Origin: Phycisphaerales bacterium
GTDB taxonomy: Bacteria; Planctomycetota; Phycisphaerae; Phycisphaerales; UBA1924
Direction: 5' to 3'
NCBI GenBank assembly: GCA_029260495.1
Contig: JAJDDD010000021.1
Coordinates: 1 to 64,000 of the forward strand
Length of the DNA stretch: 64,000 bases
The translations under genes and the position numbers were made by a program. Below the pieces are notes generated by a model. The model ran no database searches and was not told the DNA's origin. It worked only from the letters and a program-made list of their open reading frames with translations. Position 1 is the stretch's first letter; each line of letters begins with the position of its first letter. Shown here piece by piece: positions 1 to 7,665 of this stretch.

Positions 1-140
1 AGCGATGCATCGGATGGCTCAAGAACTGCCGCCGTCTCGCCACCAGGTATGACAAACTCGCCACCCATTACCTGGCATTCGTCAAACTCGCCATGATTCA
101 ACGATGTTCACGCATTCTCGATCCATCAAACACGGCCTAG
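1..140 (+). pseudogene. C-terminal remnant of an IS5-family transposase (cut by window edge)
   Basis: The frame starting at base 3 is open from the window edge to a TAG at 138-140. It encodes RCIGWLKNCRRLATRYDKLA followed by a THYLAFVKLAM-type ending, which is the typical C-terminal helix of IS5-family DDE transposases (the E of the DDE triad normally just precedes the R-C-I-G-W-L-K segment). Only about 45 residues are visible, so whether the copy is intact to the left is unknown. It overlaps the annotated start of the next gene and lies in the integrated element ending at tRNA-Gly. Recognition is by motif only. Confidence 0.6.
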
Positions 141-334
141 CCCCCCTCGCTGTCGGGAGTCAAGATGCCGCTGAGCTAATCTCCATCAGTGTCCGCCATC
201 TTTGGAGTCTCACCAAGAAAAACCAAGTCCCCCACGTTCGTCTCGGAAAGCGCATAATCTACCCAGTGGAGGCGCTGAATCAATGGTTGGTGGAGCTAGC
301 GATGAAGAGCCTGCAGCCCGCACAGGATGTGTAG
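104..334 (+). CDS. Excisionase-like helix-turn-helix protein
   Basis: This is a 76-residue protein with a MerR/excisionase-type winged HTH at roughly residues 20-65: SQDAAELISISVRHLWSLTK is the recognition helix region, followed by the wing VRLGKRIIYPVEALNQWL. Such proteins bind DNA and set recombination directionality or act as small regulators. It lies 24 bases before the integrase gene in the same direction, the usual xis-int arrangement. The start is uncertain. The only ATG (104) has no ribosome-binding site and lies inside the transposase remnant, so the original 5' end may have been replaced by the IS insertion. Confidence 0.65.
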   Translation: MFTHSRSIKHGLAPLAVGSQDAAELISISVRHLWSLTKKNQVPHVRLGKRIIYPVEALNQWLVELAMKSLQPAQDV

Positions 335-358
335 AATTGGGCGGGAAGGGGACTACCT

Positions 359-1750
359 ATGGCGACTGTGTTCAAACGGAACGGCAAGGGCAACTGGCTC
401 ATCCAGTGGTTCGATCACGAGGGTGTGCGCCGTGAAAAGTCCAGCCGCACCACTGACAAGCGGAGCGCTGAGCGGCTCGCCGCCAAGCTGGAAAGCGACG
501 CCATGCTCCGCAAGGAGGGAGTTGTCGACGCCTCAGCAGATCGTCTGGCCGGCCATCATGCCCGGCCCCTCCTAGAGCATCTGGGTGAATATCTGGATGA
601 ACTCCGCCATCGCGGCTGCCATCCCCGCCATGTCCAGACCATTGAGAGTCAGCTCAACCGCATGTTTGAGGACATTGACGCAAGGCGACTGAGCGATCTC
701 GACCCGGCGCGAGTCCAGCGCCACCTGCTGGCGCTGCGCTCTGTGCCGGCGAAACGGTTCAGCGCTAAAAATGAGGATGGCAAGAAGACCCGCATGATCG
801 GCCCGCGCACCATTAACGCGATCCGCTCGGCTGTTATCGCCTTCCTCAACTGGTGCGTCCGCACCGAGCGCCTCGCCACCAACCCCTGCGACCGTATTCC
901 GAAGGTCGACGAAACCCGTGACCAGCGCGTTAAGCGTCGGGCTTTGACGGCAAAAGAGCTTCGGTACCTCGTTGAATCATCCGGTCCGAGAGCCACCTTC
1001 TATCTGGTGGCGGCGCTGACAGGACTGCGTATGGGCGAGATGAAGAGCCTGACCTGGGATGATGTCAATCTGGCCAACAATGCCCTCCTCGTTAAAGCGA
1101 GCAAGGGCAAGTCCAAGCGCGATGACTGGATCGCGCTCAATCTTGAAGCAGCGGCAGCGCTGCGACGCCATCGCCCTGTTGGCGTTAGCCCCGCGGCCCG
1201 TGTCTTCGCAACGGCCCCGACGACGCGCACCTTCTCAGCCGACCTCAAGCGAGCTGGCATTGCTGAATACGACGAGCTTGGACGCCGCGTTGACCGCCAC
1301 GCCCTTCGCACCACAACCGGAACCCTCCTGGCCCAGGCGGGCGTCTCACCGCAGCAGGCCCAACGCCAGATGCGCCATGCCGACATCAGCACAACACTTC
1401 GTCACTACACCGATCTGCGCCTCTCCGATCAGGCCCGGGCCGCCGCCAAGCTTCCGGCCATCCAACCTGATTCAGCCTCGCATGAAAAGGATCAGGGCGA
1501 TCACCCCAACGATTCGGCGTCAGAAAAACCCCAGCACTGGCCCCAGCAGTCGCTGCACGAAACAGCGCTTTCAGACGCCGATCAGCGCCGCCCATTGCCA
1601 AATCAGGAGTTGGAGAGGGGTAACTTACAAATCCGCGTTTCGCCTACGAAACACGAGGTTTTGCAGCCCAATGCGAGCGGATTCAAGAAAGCGGGTGACC
1701 GGACTCGAACCGGCGACATTCAGCTTGGGAAGCTGACGTTCTACCACTGA
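359..1750 (+). CDS. Tyrosine recombinase (phage-type integrase) ending inside tRNA-Gly
   Basis: This is a 463-residue tyrosine recombinase. It has an N-terminal AP2-like/SAM-like arm (about 1-185) and a catalytic domain (about 195-360). The catalytic residues are visible: R224 in TGLRMGE, H314 and R317 in DRHALRTTTG, H340 in MRHADIS and the nucleophile Y350 in LRHYTDL. A basic K near 249 fits the beta2-beta3 lysine. The last 20 or so codons (KAGDRTRTGDIQLGKLTFYH) are simply the antisense reading of the tRNA-Gly gene at 1690-1761, the signature of an element integrated at a tRNA 3' end. The start ATG follows a GGGAAGGGG stretch that can serve as a ribosome-binding site. It probably catalyses integration and excision of the element lying to the left. 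Confidence 0.92.
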   Translation: MATVFKRNGKGNWLIQWFDHEGVRREKSSRTTDKRSAERLAAKLESDAMLRKEGVVDASADRLAGHHARPLLEHLGEYLDELRHRGCHPRHVQTIESQLNRMFEDIDARRLSDLDPARVQRHLLALRSVPAKRFSAKNEDGKKTRMIGPRTINAIRSAVIAFLNWCVRTERLATNPCDRIPKVDETRDQRVKRRALTAKELRYLVESSGPRATFYLVAALTGLRMGEMKSLTWDDVNLANNALLVKASKGKSKRDDWIALNLEAAAALRRHRPVGVSPAARVFATAPTTRTFSADLKRAGIAEYDELGRRVDRHALRTTTGTLLAQAGVSPQQAQRQMRHADISTTLRHYTDLRLSDQARAAAKLPAIQPDSASHEKDQGDHPNDSASEKPQHWPQQSLHETALSDADQRRPLPNQELERGNLQIRVSPTKHEVLQPNASGFKKAGDRTRTGDIQLGKLTFYH

Positions 1751-1761
1751 ACTACACCCGC
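1690..1761 (-). tRNA. tRNA-Gly(CCC), site of element integration
   Basis: On the minus strand the sequence folds as a complete cloverleaf. It has a perfect 7-bp acceptor stem (GCGGGTG/CACCCGC), D-loop AGTTCAGTGGTAGAA, anticodon stem TCAGC/GCTGA with loop TTCCCAA (anticodon CCC), and T-arm with GGTTCGAATCC. The discriminator base is T, as usual for bacterial tRNA-Gly, and CCA is not encoded. Its 3' end faces the integrase gene, as expected when the 3' half of the tRNA has served as attB. A TATACT box lies upstream of its 5' end at 1802-1807. Confidence 0.95.
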
Positions 1762-1765
1762 ACGT

Positions 1766-1787
1766 CCGCCAAACACGTGCTTGGCGG
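1766..1787. repeat. 7-bp inverted repeat in the tRNA-Gly leader
   Basis: CCGCCAA (1766-1772) and TTGGCGG (1781-1787) form a perfect 7-bp stem with an 8-base loop, four bases outside the 5' end of the tRNA. It could be a processing hairpin in the tRNA precursor or a rightward terminator for the integrase transcript, but it lacks a T tract. Confidence 0.45.
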
Positions 1788-1801
1788 TCTTCGCTTCCTT
1801 G

Positions 1802-1807
1802 AGTATA
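1802..1807 (-). promoter_or_regulatory. Candidate -10 box of tRNA-Gly promoter
   Basis: The minus strand reads TATACT about 40 bases upstream of the mature tRNA 5' end. No good -35 hexamer is found at 16-18 bases. Confidence 0.35.
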
Positions 1808-1921
1808 TCATTTCTATACTGAACCCGAATTCCCGTCTGGGCGTTGATTTTTGGCGCCTTCTTGGGCGGTTATCCTTTATACCCTTGCCTCCACTTGCTG
1901 TAGGAAACCTGCGATACACCG

Positions 1922-2959
1922 ATGACCCCAAGCCACAACACCATCCTTATCACCGGCGCCGGCGGATTTATTGGGTCGCATCTGTCTGCGGCGCTTCTCG
2001 GGCAAGGGCGTTATGTGGTCGGGCTCGACAGTTTTGATGACTTCTATGACCCAGCCGTCAAACTCGCCAATATCAACCGTATTCGCAGCGGTGGCCATGG
2101 TGATCGCTTTACTCTCGTGAGAGCCGACATTCGCGACGCGGAAGCCGTTCGCGCCTGCATGAGAGACCATGCGCCGAAGAGCATTATTCATCTTGCTGCC
2201 CGCGCCGGTGTGCGCCCGAGCATCGCCAACCCGGCGCTGTATGCAGATGTCAACGTTGTTGGAACTGCCACGATGCTCGATGCTGCGACACATGCGGGCG
2301 TTGAGCGGTTCCTCTTTGCTTCTTCAAGCAGTGTGTACGGCGACTCGGCAAAAGTCCCCTTCAACGAGGATCGGGTCTGTGATTCGCCTATGAGTCCCTA
2401 CGCTGCGACAAAAATCTCCGGCGAGTTGATCGCGCGCGCTCATCATCAACTCCACAACCTCAACGTCGCCTGCCTGAGATTCTTCACCGTCTACGGGCCG
2501 CTCCAGCGCCCTGATCTTGCGATTGCGAAGTTCATGCAGCAAATCGCACGCAATGAACCCATCACACTCTTCGGCGATGGTTCGACGAGTCGCGATTACA
2601 CTTATATTTCAGATATTGTCGCCGGCGTTGTCTCTGCGTTGGATCGTATCGATCAGTTCGGATTTCGCACATGGAATCTCGGTAGCGACAGTCCGTTTTC
2701 TCTGAATGATATGGTCGAACATGTCGCGAAGGCTGTCGGAAAAACGCCAATCATCCAGCGAGCTCCTGAGCAGTCTGGCGATGTGCAACGAACCTGGGCC
2801 GATATTGCTCGCTCCAAACAAGAGCTTGACTACAGTCCTGCTACACGTTTTCAGGACGGACTCAAGCAGCAGTGGGAGGCGATGTGCCGAATAGCTGAAA
2901 CGCCAGAGCCAATCGTTGTCAGTCGTCACGCTGAAGTGATGACTCGGAAATGCCAATAG
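1922..2959 (+). CDS. NAD-dependent nucleotide-sugar epimerase (UDP-glucuronate 4-epimerase-like)
   Basis: This 345-residue short-chain dehydrogenase/reductase is of the extended type. It has the Rossmann motif GAGGFIGSH at residues 12-20, the LAARAGVRPS segment near 91-100 that is characteristic of UDP-glucuronate 4-epimerases, a catalytic Ser in ASSSSVYG (about 134) and the Y160-x3-K164 pair in SPYAATKISGE. Such enzymes invert C4 of UDP-sugars in the cytoplasm to feed envelope polysaccharides. It is followed by convergent and parallel glycosyltransferase genes, which supports a role in surface sugar supply. The substrate is inferred, and dTDP- or UDP-glucose-type relatives remain possible. 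Confidence 0.88.
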   Translation: MTPSHNTILITGAGGFIGSHLSAALLGQGRYVVGLDSFDDFYDPAVKLANINRIRSGGHGDRFTLVRADIRDAEAVRACMRDHAPKSIIHLAARAGVRPSIANPALYADVNVVGTATMLDAATHAGVERFLFASSSSVYGDSAKVPFNEDRVCDSPMSPYAATKISGELIARAHHQLHNLNVACLRFFTVYGPLQRPDLAIAKFMQQIARNEPITLFGDGSTSRDYTYISDIVAGVVSALDRIDQFGFRTWNLGSDSPFSLNDMVEHVAKAVGKTPIIQRAPEQSGDVQRTWADIARSKQELDYSPATRFQDGLKQQWEAMCRIAETPEPIVVSRHAEVMTRKCQ

Positions 2960-2989
2960 CGTCGATTCGATATTCGCTTGCAATCTCAT

Positions 2990-4678
2990 TTACGGCGGCG
3001 CGGATGTCGCTGGCCCATACACAACCAGCGCCATGGCGCCATCTTCTGAATCCGGTGGCGTCTGAATCGCCACCCGGCCAGCAACAGGCAAGTCAGCGCG
3101 TGGGACAGAAATAATCGCTGCGAACTCAGCCCCTTCTTGCGCCATTGCTGCAAGCTCTTCGTCATTCACGCGCCCGACCACCTGATCGCTCACATACGCA
3201 AAGAGCCAGGGATCGACGCCCCGCGCGACCAAGCGTCCCGGCGATGGGATGAACGCCGTCGCCTGCTCTGCAAACTCCCATCTCTGATGTCGTTTGACGG
3301 ACCACGCGATGCGCGAGATTGCTGCGCTCGCAAGAACACACCAACACGAGAGCGCAAGCATCACCCAGCGCAGGCCCAGCGTATGACGCCACAACGCCGC
3401 AACCGAAAACGCGCCGCCAACAAGCACCAACGCTAATGCTGCCCAGCGTTCTGCTGCCGAAACCCCACGCTCGGAGCTCATCAAGATCACCGCGACTGCC
3501 AAGCCGATTGCAAGCGTCACAAAGATCGCTCCATGAATAGTGATGAGTCGGTGGGCCAACGACCCACGCACTTCGGGCTTGCGACCGGGCCGGAGAAAGT
3601 CGCCAATCCCCTCACCGGCGCCTAAGGCTCCGATCGCCACGAGCGCAGGCAGCATGTAGTACGTGTGCCGACCATCTGAGAAGCTCAGCAGAAACATCGG
3701 CATCGCCACACTCCACCAGAGCGCCATGCGCAGACTTCGATCACCAATCGCCGAACCACTGGCGCTTTGTTCATCCTCTTCAACTTCACGTTTCCACGGA
3801 TTAATCACCCCCGCTGGAATCAGCACGAACCACGGCGCGATCAATGGCAGCGTTGCATATAGGTAGTACCCCTCGAAGAGTCGGGTCCACGAACCCCCGC
3901 TGGCGCCTCCTGTTCGGTCAAACATTTCATGACGCCAATATTCAAGGGCGTCGGGCATGTGCTGCGTCACCAGCCACACCCAGAGCCCAAGCCCGCTGAA
4001 CCCAAGGACAATTGAAGGCAGCCATCGCAGCGCGACAAACCTGCGCCCTCGAATTATCAATCCGATCGCGGCGCCAAGAAGAAGCATTAAGGGTAAGAAC
4101 GGCCCCTTTGTCAGCAAGGCGCCAGCCAGTGCGATGCTCATGCCTATCGCACAGATGATGAGCGTCCCCCACCGTTGCTTTTCCGATCGGGGCTGCACGA
4201 GCATCAAGGCGCTTAGCAACATGAGTGCGCAGAAGAACGCATAGACCATCTCAGGGCGAGCGCTATGTGAAAACTGCAGCGAGCCGACGCTCACTCCTGT
4301 GACAACGCCCGCGACAACTGCGCTGCGCATCTCGATATACGCTACACGGCACAGGCCCATCGCGCACAGCGCCAGACCAGCCGCTGCGAAGATCGACGGG
4401 AGCCGGGCAGCCAATGCCCCAATGCGCTCATCATCCGATCCACCAAGAGCCCGATGGGAAATCGCCATCAGCCAGGGCCCCATCGGAGGCTTCTCCAGCC
4501 TCAAATCCCCATTTGCGCGCGGGACGATCCAGTCTCCCGTGCGGAGCATCCCTGAGGCGGCCAAGGCTGGTCGCACTTCGTGCGAATCCAGCGGAAGGGA
4601 AGCCGATCCCAGCAACCCGAGTAGCAATGTGCCAACGAATATGGCAGCAACCCATGTTGCCCAGACGCGCTGCCTCAT
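2990..4678 (-). CDS. GT39/ArnT-like membrane glycosyltransferase
   Basis: This is an integral membrane protein of about 562 residues with roughly a dozen hydrophobic segments. The N-terminal luminal loop contains the signature of PMT/ArnT family transferases: LDSHEVRPALAASGM, with the D-E/H-E pair, then LEKPPMGPWLMA. These enzymes move a sugar from a polyprenyl-phosphate carrier to lipid A or protein on the periplasmic side. The start is set at the second Met (4678): GGAG lies nine bases upstream of it, whereas the same GGAG directly abuts the first ATG (4687). The neighbouring divergent GT2 and LAB_N genes form the usual set for making and using a polyprenyl-phosphate sugar. The acceptor cannot be read from the sequence. 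Confidence 0.85.
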   Translation of the reverse strand: MRQRVWATWVAAIFVGTLLLGLLGSASLPLDSHEVRPALAASGMLRTGDWIVPRANGDLRLEKPPMGPWLMAISHRALGGSDDERIGALAARLPSIFAAAGLALCAMGLCRVAYIEMRSAVVAGVVTGVSVGSLQFSHSARPEMVYAFFCALMLLSALMLVQPRSEKQRWGTLIICAIGMSIALAGALLTKGPFLPLMLLLGAAIGLIIRGRRFVALRWLPSIVLGFSGLGLWVWLVTQHMPDALEYWRHEMFDRTGGASGGSWTRLFEGYYLYATLPLIAPWFVLIPAGVINPWKREVEEDEQSASGSAIGDRSLRMALWWSVAMPMFLLSFSDGRHTYYMLPALVAIGALGAGEGIGDFLRPGRKPEVRGSLAHRLITIHGAIFVTLAIGLAVAVILMSSERGVSAAERWAALALVLVGGAFSVAALWRHTLGLRWVMLALSCWCVLASAAISRIAWSVKRHQRWEFAEQATAFIPSPGRLVARGVDPWLFAYVSDQVVGRVNDEELAAMAQEGAEFAAIISVPRADLPVAGRVAIQTPPDSEDGAMALVVYGPATSAPP

Positions 4679-4765
4679 TGACGCCATCTCCAGCCCCCAT
4701 GATCCACATTTACGATCGCCGCCGCATCGCTGTCACGCTGCACCCGGATCTGTCATTGACTTTGG

Positions 4766-4771
4766 TAGCAT
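4766..4771 (+). promoter_or_regulatory. -10-like box TAGCAT, six bases before a TTG start
   Basis: TAGCAT is followed by ACGGAC and then the TTG start codon of the GT2 gene at 4778. This spacing would put the transcript 5' end at the start codon. No ribosome-binding site is present. One of a recurring series in this window. Confidence 0.4.
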
Positions 4772-4777
4772 ACGGAC

Positions 4778-5584
4778 TTGGCTGACGATCACGAAATTGC
4801 GCTCTCCGTCATTGTCCCCGCTCACAACGAGGAGGACAACATTGCTCCCTTGATCGCGGAAGTGCATGATGTTTTTGAATCGCTCCCCTTCGCTGCTGAG
4901 CTTATTCTCATTGATGATGGTTCAACAGATCAAACACGCGCGCGTATTCTTTCAGCGTGTAAAGAGCGCGCATGGCTTCGCGTTCTGTGCCGGGACAAGT
5001 GTGCAGGTCAGAGCGCCGCCTTCTTCGCCGGCCTCAGAGGAGCCCGAGGCGATTTGGTCGGCATGCTTGATGCGGATCTCCAAAATGATCCCGCCGACCT
5101 ACCCCGTTTAATCGACGCCCTCAAGAGTCAGGACGCGGACTGGGTGCAGGGCACACGACGGCGGCGCGAGGATGGACGCTGGCGGGCGTTCTCCAGCTGG
5201 GTCGGACGCACGTTTCGCCGGATAGTCTTGCGCGACACGATCCGAGACACCGGCTGTTCGCTTCGTGTATTTCGACGAGAAATCGGAGTCAAGCTTCCGC
5301 TGCAATACGCCGGCATGCACCGCTTCATGCCTGTCTACGCGCGCAAGCTCGGCTACAAAGTGATCGAGATGGATGTCAACCATCGTGACCGGGCTGCGGG
5401 GGTTGCAAAATATGGCGCGCTCAACCGCGCGATTCCCGGCTTGATTGACTTGTTCGCGGCCCGCTGGATGTTCCGCCGCCTGCGCCATGTTGACGCGATC
5501 GAAGAAGCGACACCCGACGCTGGAACGGCGCCCGCCTCGCTGACCAGCTCGGCACACGGACGTGCAGGCGTCGCCACAGACTGA
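4778..5584 (+). CDS. GT2 glycosyltransferase (polyprenyl-phosphate sugar synthase-like)
   Basis: This 268-residue family 2 glycosyltransferase has a GT-A fold. It shows the start SVIVPAHNEEDNI, the nucleotide-binding ILIDDGSTDQT and the metal-binding MLDADLQNDPADL. The conserved RDTGCSLRVFRRE segment of DPM1/ArnC-like enzymes is at about 150-165. There are no clear C-terminal membrane spans, so it resembles the soluble DPM1 type. It likely transfers a sugar from a nucleotide donor to a polyprenyl phosphate for the adjacent GT39 enzyme. The reading frame has no ATG at its 5' end; TTG at 4778 is the best start and matches the family N-terminus. It is 21 bases upstream of the LAB_N gene and probably co-transcribed. 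Confidence 0.88.
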   Translation: MADDHEIALSVIVPAHNEEDNIAPLIAEVHDVFESLPFAAELILIDDGSTDQTRARILSACKERAWLRVLCRDKCAGQSAAFFAGLRGARGDLVGMLDADLQNDPADLPRLIDALKSQDADWVQGTRRRREDGRWRAFSSWVGRTFRRIVLRDTIRDTGCSLRVFRREIGVKLPLQYAGMHRFMPVYARKLGYKVIEMDVNHRDRAAGVAKYGALNRAIPGLIDLFAARWMFRRLRHVDAIEEATPDAGTAPASLTSSAHGRAGVATD

Positions 5585-5605
5585 GCCGAAGGAAGGACAC
5601 ACAAG

Positions 5606-5995
5606 ATGACCGACGCGATCTGGGCCACCCTGGCGGCGATCGACCCTGACGAGCCGCGCGACTTCATCCTGCGATTTTTTAATATCAGCTCTTACGTCAT
5701 GCTTCCTTGGGTTCTGCTTGGGATCATCGGCCAGGCGATGTTCTTCCTGCGCCTCTCCATCCAATGGATCGCCAGTGAGCGCAAGAAAGCCAGCGTTGTT
5801 CCAACTATCTACTGGTGGTTCTCGCTCGCGGGCGGCGCCATGCTGCTGACATATTTCATATGGCGCCAGGACGCTGTCGGCGTGCTGGGCCAATCAACCG
5901 GCTCCATTGTCTACGCACGCAATCTGCGCCTTATTTATCAAAACAAAAAGACCGAAGCTGTCAAGCCCGCCAACGACAATTCCTCCCCATCCTAA
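5606..5995 (+). CDS. LAB_N (lipid A biosynthesis N-terminal domain) membrane protein
   Basis: This 129-residue protein has three likely membrane helices (about 30-52, 67-87 and 92-110) and the LAB_N hallmarks: IGQAMFFLRLSIQWIASERK, the VPTIYWWFSLAGG segment and the YARNLRLIYQ ending. LAB_N proteins are small membrane partners often encoded beside ArnC/ArnT-like glycosyltransferases or fused to LpxB; the molecular role is not settled. Here it follows a GT2 gene and lies beside a GT39 gene. A GAAGGAAGG ribosome-binding site lies just before its ATG. Confidence 0.85.
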   Translation: MTDAIWATLAAIDPDEPRDFILRFFNISSYVMLPWVLLGIIGQAMFFLRLSIQWIASERKKASVVPTIYWWFSLAGGAMLLTYFIWRQDAVGVLGQSTGSIVYARNLRLIYQNKKTEAVKPANDNSSPS

Positions 5996-6024
5996 AAGAT
6001 AGAGCGAGATTTCATCGGCTCCGC

Positions 6025-6729
6025 CTACGTTCCTGTCGTTGGTTTCAACAACACACTCCGGCACAAACTCGGCAGTTCTGAAGGCGTTTGCGCGATCTCA
6101 TCCGCCCCGGCTGATCGCATCTCTTCTGCAGGCCGAAATCCCCACGCGCACCCAATTGTCCCGGCCCCTGCCGCCTTCCCTGTTTCAATATCCACCCGTG
6201 TATCGCCAACCATCACTGTTGTTCCGGGCGCCGCGCCACACTTCTTCATGAGGCGCAACAAGCCTGTCGCATCGGGTTTGCGCGGCGTGCAGGGCCGCAC
6301 CCCCTCAAGCCCATCGAACGTAAACTTCCCAAGGTGCTTGGCCACCGCGTCCAGAGCGATCTCATGCGGCTTGTTTGTCAAAATCGCAATCGCGAGCGAC
6401 CCATCGCGCCTTTGGCGTGAAAACTCCGCCAACGCATCTGTGATTCCCGCGTACGGCGCGCTGCTCGGCGAACCCCTGCGTCGATATATCTTCAGATACT
6501 CACCCACTAGGGCATCCAGTTGTTTGTGATCGCCGGAGAACCGCCCCGAAGTCGCCCGATCAACTGCTACCCACGCGCCTTCGCCAACACAGCTGCGCAT
6601 CTCTTCCAGACTGCGCTCTGCTAGCCCGCGGGCTCGAAGCATCTCATTCATTGCTCCCGCAATGTCGGCGAGCGAATCAATCAGCGTGCCGTCAAGATCA
6701 AAAACAATGAGTGAACGATGAGCTGTCAT
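6025..6729 (-). CDS. gph: HAD phosphatase, phosphoglycolate phosphatase-like
   Basis: This 234-residue HAD hydrolase has motif I FDLDGTLIDSL at the N-terminus, a helical cap typical of the Gph/PGP subclass, motif II ILTNKPHE, a motif III lysine in the TPRKPDATG region, and motif IV GDTRVDIETG. Such enzymes dephosphorylate 2-phosphoglycolate or related small phosphates. The gene is divergent from coaE with a short shared upstream region, and convergent with the LAB_N gene. Substrate assignment is by family resemblance; other sugar-phosphate substrates are possible. Confidence 0.8.
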   Translation of the reverse strand: MTAHRSLIVFDLDGTLIDSLADIAGAMNEMLRARGLAERSLEEMRSCVGEGAWVAVDRATSGRFSGDHKQLDALVGEYLKIYRRRGSPSSAPYAGITDALAEFSRQRRDGSLAIAILTNKPHEIALDAVAKHLGKFTFDGLEGVRPCTPRKPDATGLLRLMKKCGAAPGTTVMVGDTRVDIETGKAAGAGTIGCAWGFRPAEEMRSAGADEIAQTPSELPSLCRSVLLKPTTGT

Positions 6730-6754
6730 AGAAAATTCCGCATCAACCTTGACC

Positions 6755-6760
6755 TACAAT
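6755..6760 (+). promoter_or_regulatory. -10 box TACAAT six bases before coaE ATG
   Basis: TACAAT (5 of 6 matches to TATAAT) is followed by AATCAC and the ATG at 6767. Predicted transcription start coincides with the start codon, so the mRNA would be leaderless. Confidence 0.5.
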
Positions 6761-6766
6761 AATCAC

Positions 6767-7441
6767 ATGCACCAGCGCCCGCGCGAGCCGGAACGATCAC
6801 CAGAAGTCGATGCAGAAGAGCGCCGCCAGCCGATCATCGTCGGGCTCGCAGGCGGCATCGGCTCCGGTAAGTCCACCGTCGCTCGCGCCTTCGCAGATCT
6901 TGGCGCTCTCGTGCTTGATTCCGACCAAACCGCACGGGCCGCCCTCGCCCGTCCTGAAGTTCTGACGCAACTCCGCGAGTGGTGGGGCGATGAGTGCATT
7001 GCTGAAGACGGCTCCCCGGACCGCCGGGCCATCGCGCGCATCATCTTCGCAGATTCCGTCCAGCGATCTCGTCTTGAAGCGCTCATCCACCCTCTTGTCA
7101 CACGATTGCACGATCAGCAAATTGCTGAGACCGATGCTCATCAGACGCCTATGATTGTCATCGACTCCCCCCTGCTCTTTGAGGCCGGCCTGGACGACCG
7201 CTGCGACGCTATCATCTTCGTGGACGCCCCCCGCCCAAACCGCCTCTCCAGGGTTCGTCAGACTCGCGGCTGGGACGATGCGGAACTGGCCCAGCGAGAA
7301 AAATCTCAACTATCACTTGAAAACAAGCGGCGAAGAGTTCACTATACTATTGTCAATGACGCGGACCCGACCGGACTGGTCGTCAAGGTTCGCGAACTCT
7401 TTGAGACAATCATGTCCACGGAGGGGCGTGGTCCAAAGTGA
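6767..7441 (+). CDS. coaE: Dephospho-CoA kinase
   Basis: CoaE phosphorylates the ribose 3'-OH of dephospho-CoA, the last step of coenzyme A synthesis. The 224-residue protein has the P-loop GLAGGIGSGKST at about residues 26-37, the DSD segment (LVLDSDQTARAAL) that contacts substrate, and the lid DSPLLFEAGLDD. The start chosen is the ATG at 6767, just after a TACAAT box; an upstream in-frame TTG (6749) has no supporting signal. The extra 20 or so N-terminal residues before the P-loop are rich in charged residues and longer than usual. It is followed by rho after a 224-base gap. Confidence 0.93.
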   Translation: MHQRPREPERSPEVDAEERRQPIIVGLAGGIGSGKSTVARAFADLGALVLDSDQTARAALARPEVLTQLREWWGDECIAEDGSPDRRAIARIIFADSVQRSRLEALIHPLVTRLHDQQIAETDAHQTPMIVIDSPLLFEAGLDDRCDAIIFVDAPRPNRLSRVRQTRGWDDAELAQREKSQLSLENKRRRVHYTIVNDADPTGLVVKVRELFETIMSTEGRGPK

Positions 7442-7665
7442 CGGCAGCGGAGTTCATCCAAACCGTCGCATGTATGCAGACACTTTCATCGAGCCAGTTC
7501 GTGTGCATCATTCTTCAGCGTTTCGTTCGCTGTGCATCCACAGTCTGCTCGTAGATTTTCATCGCGCCTGACGGCGCCACAGTCGCTTCCAGACACATCC
7601 TGCAATCCATTGATCCTGCCGACACATGTTCACGTCGGCGACCCCTATTCACATCGAGTGACAAT

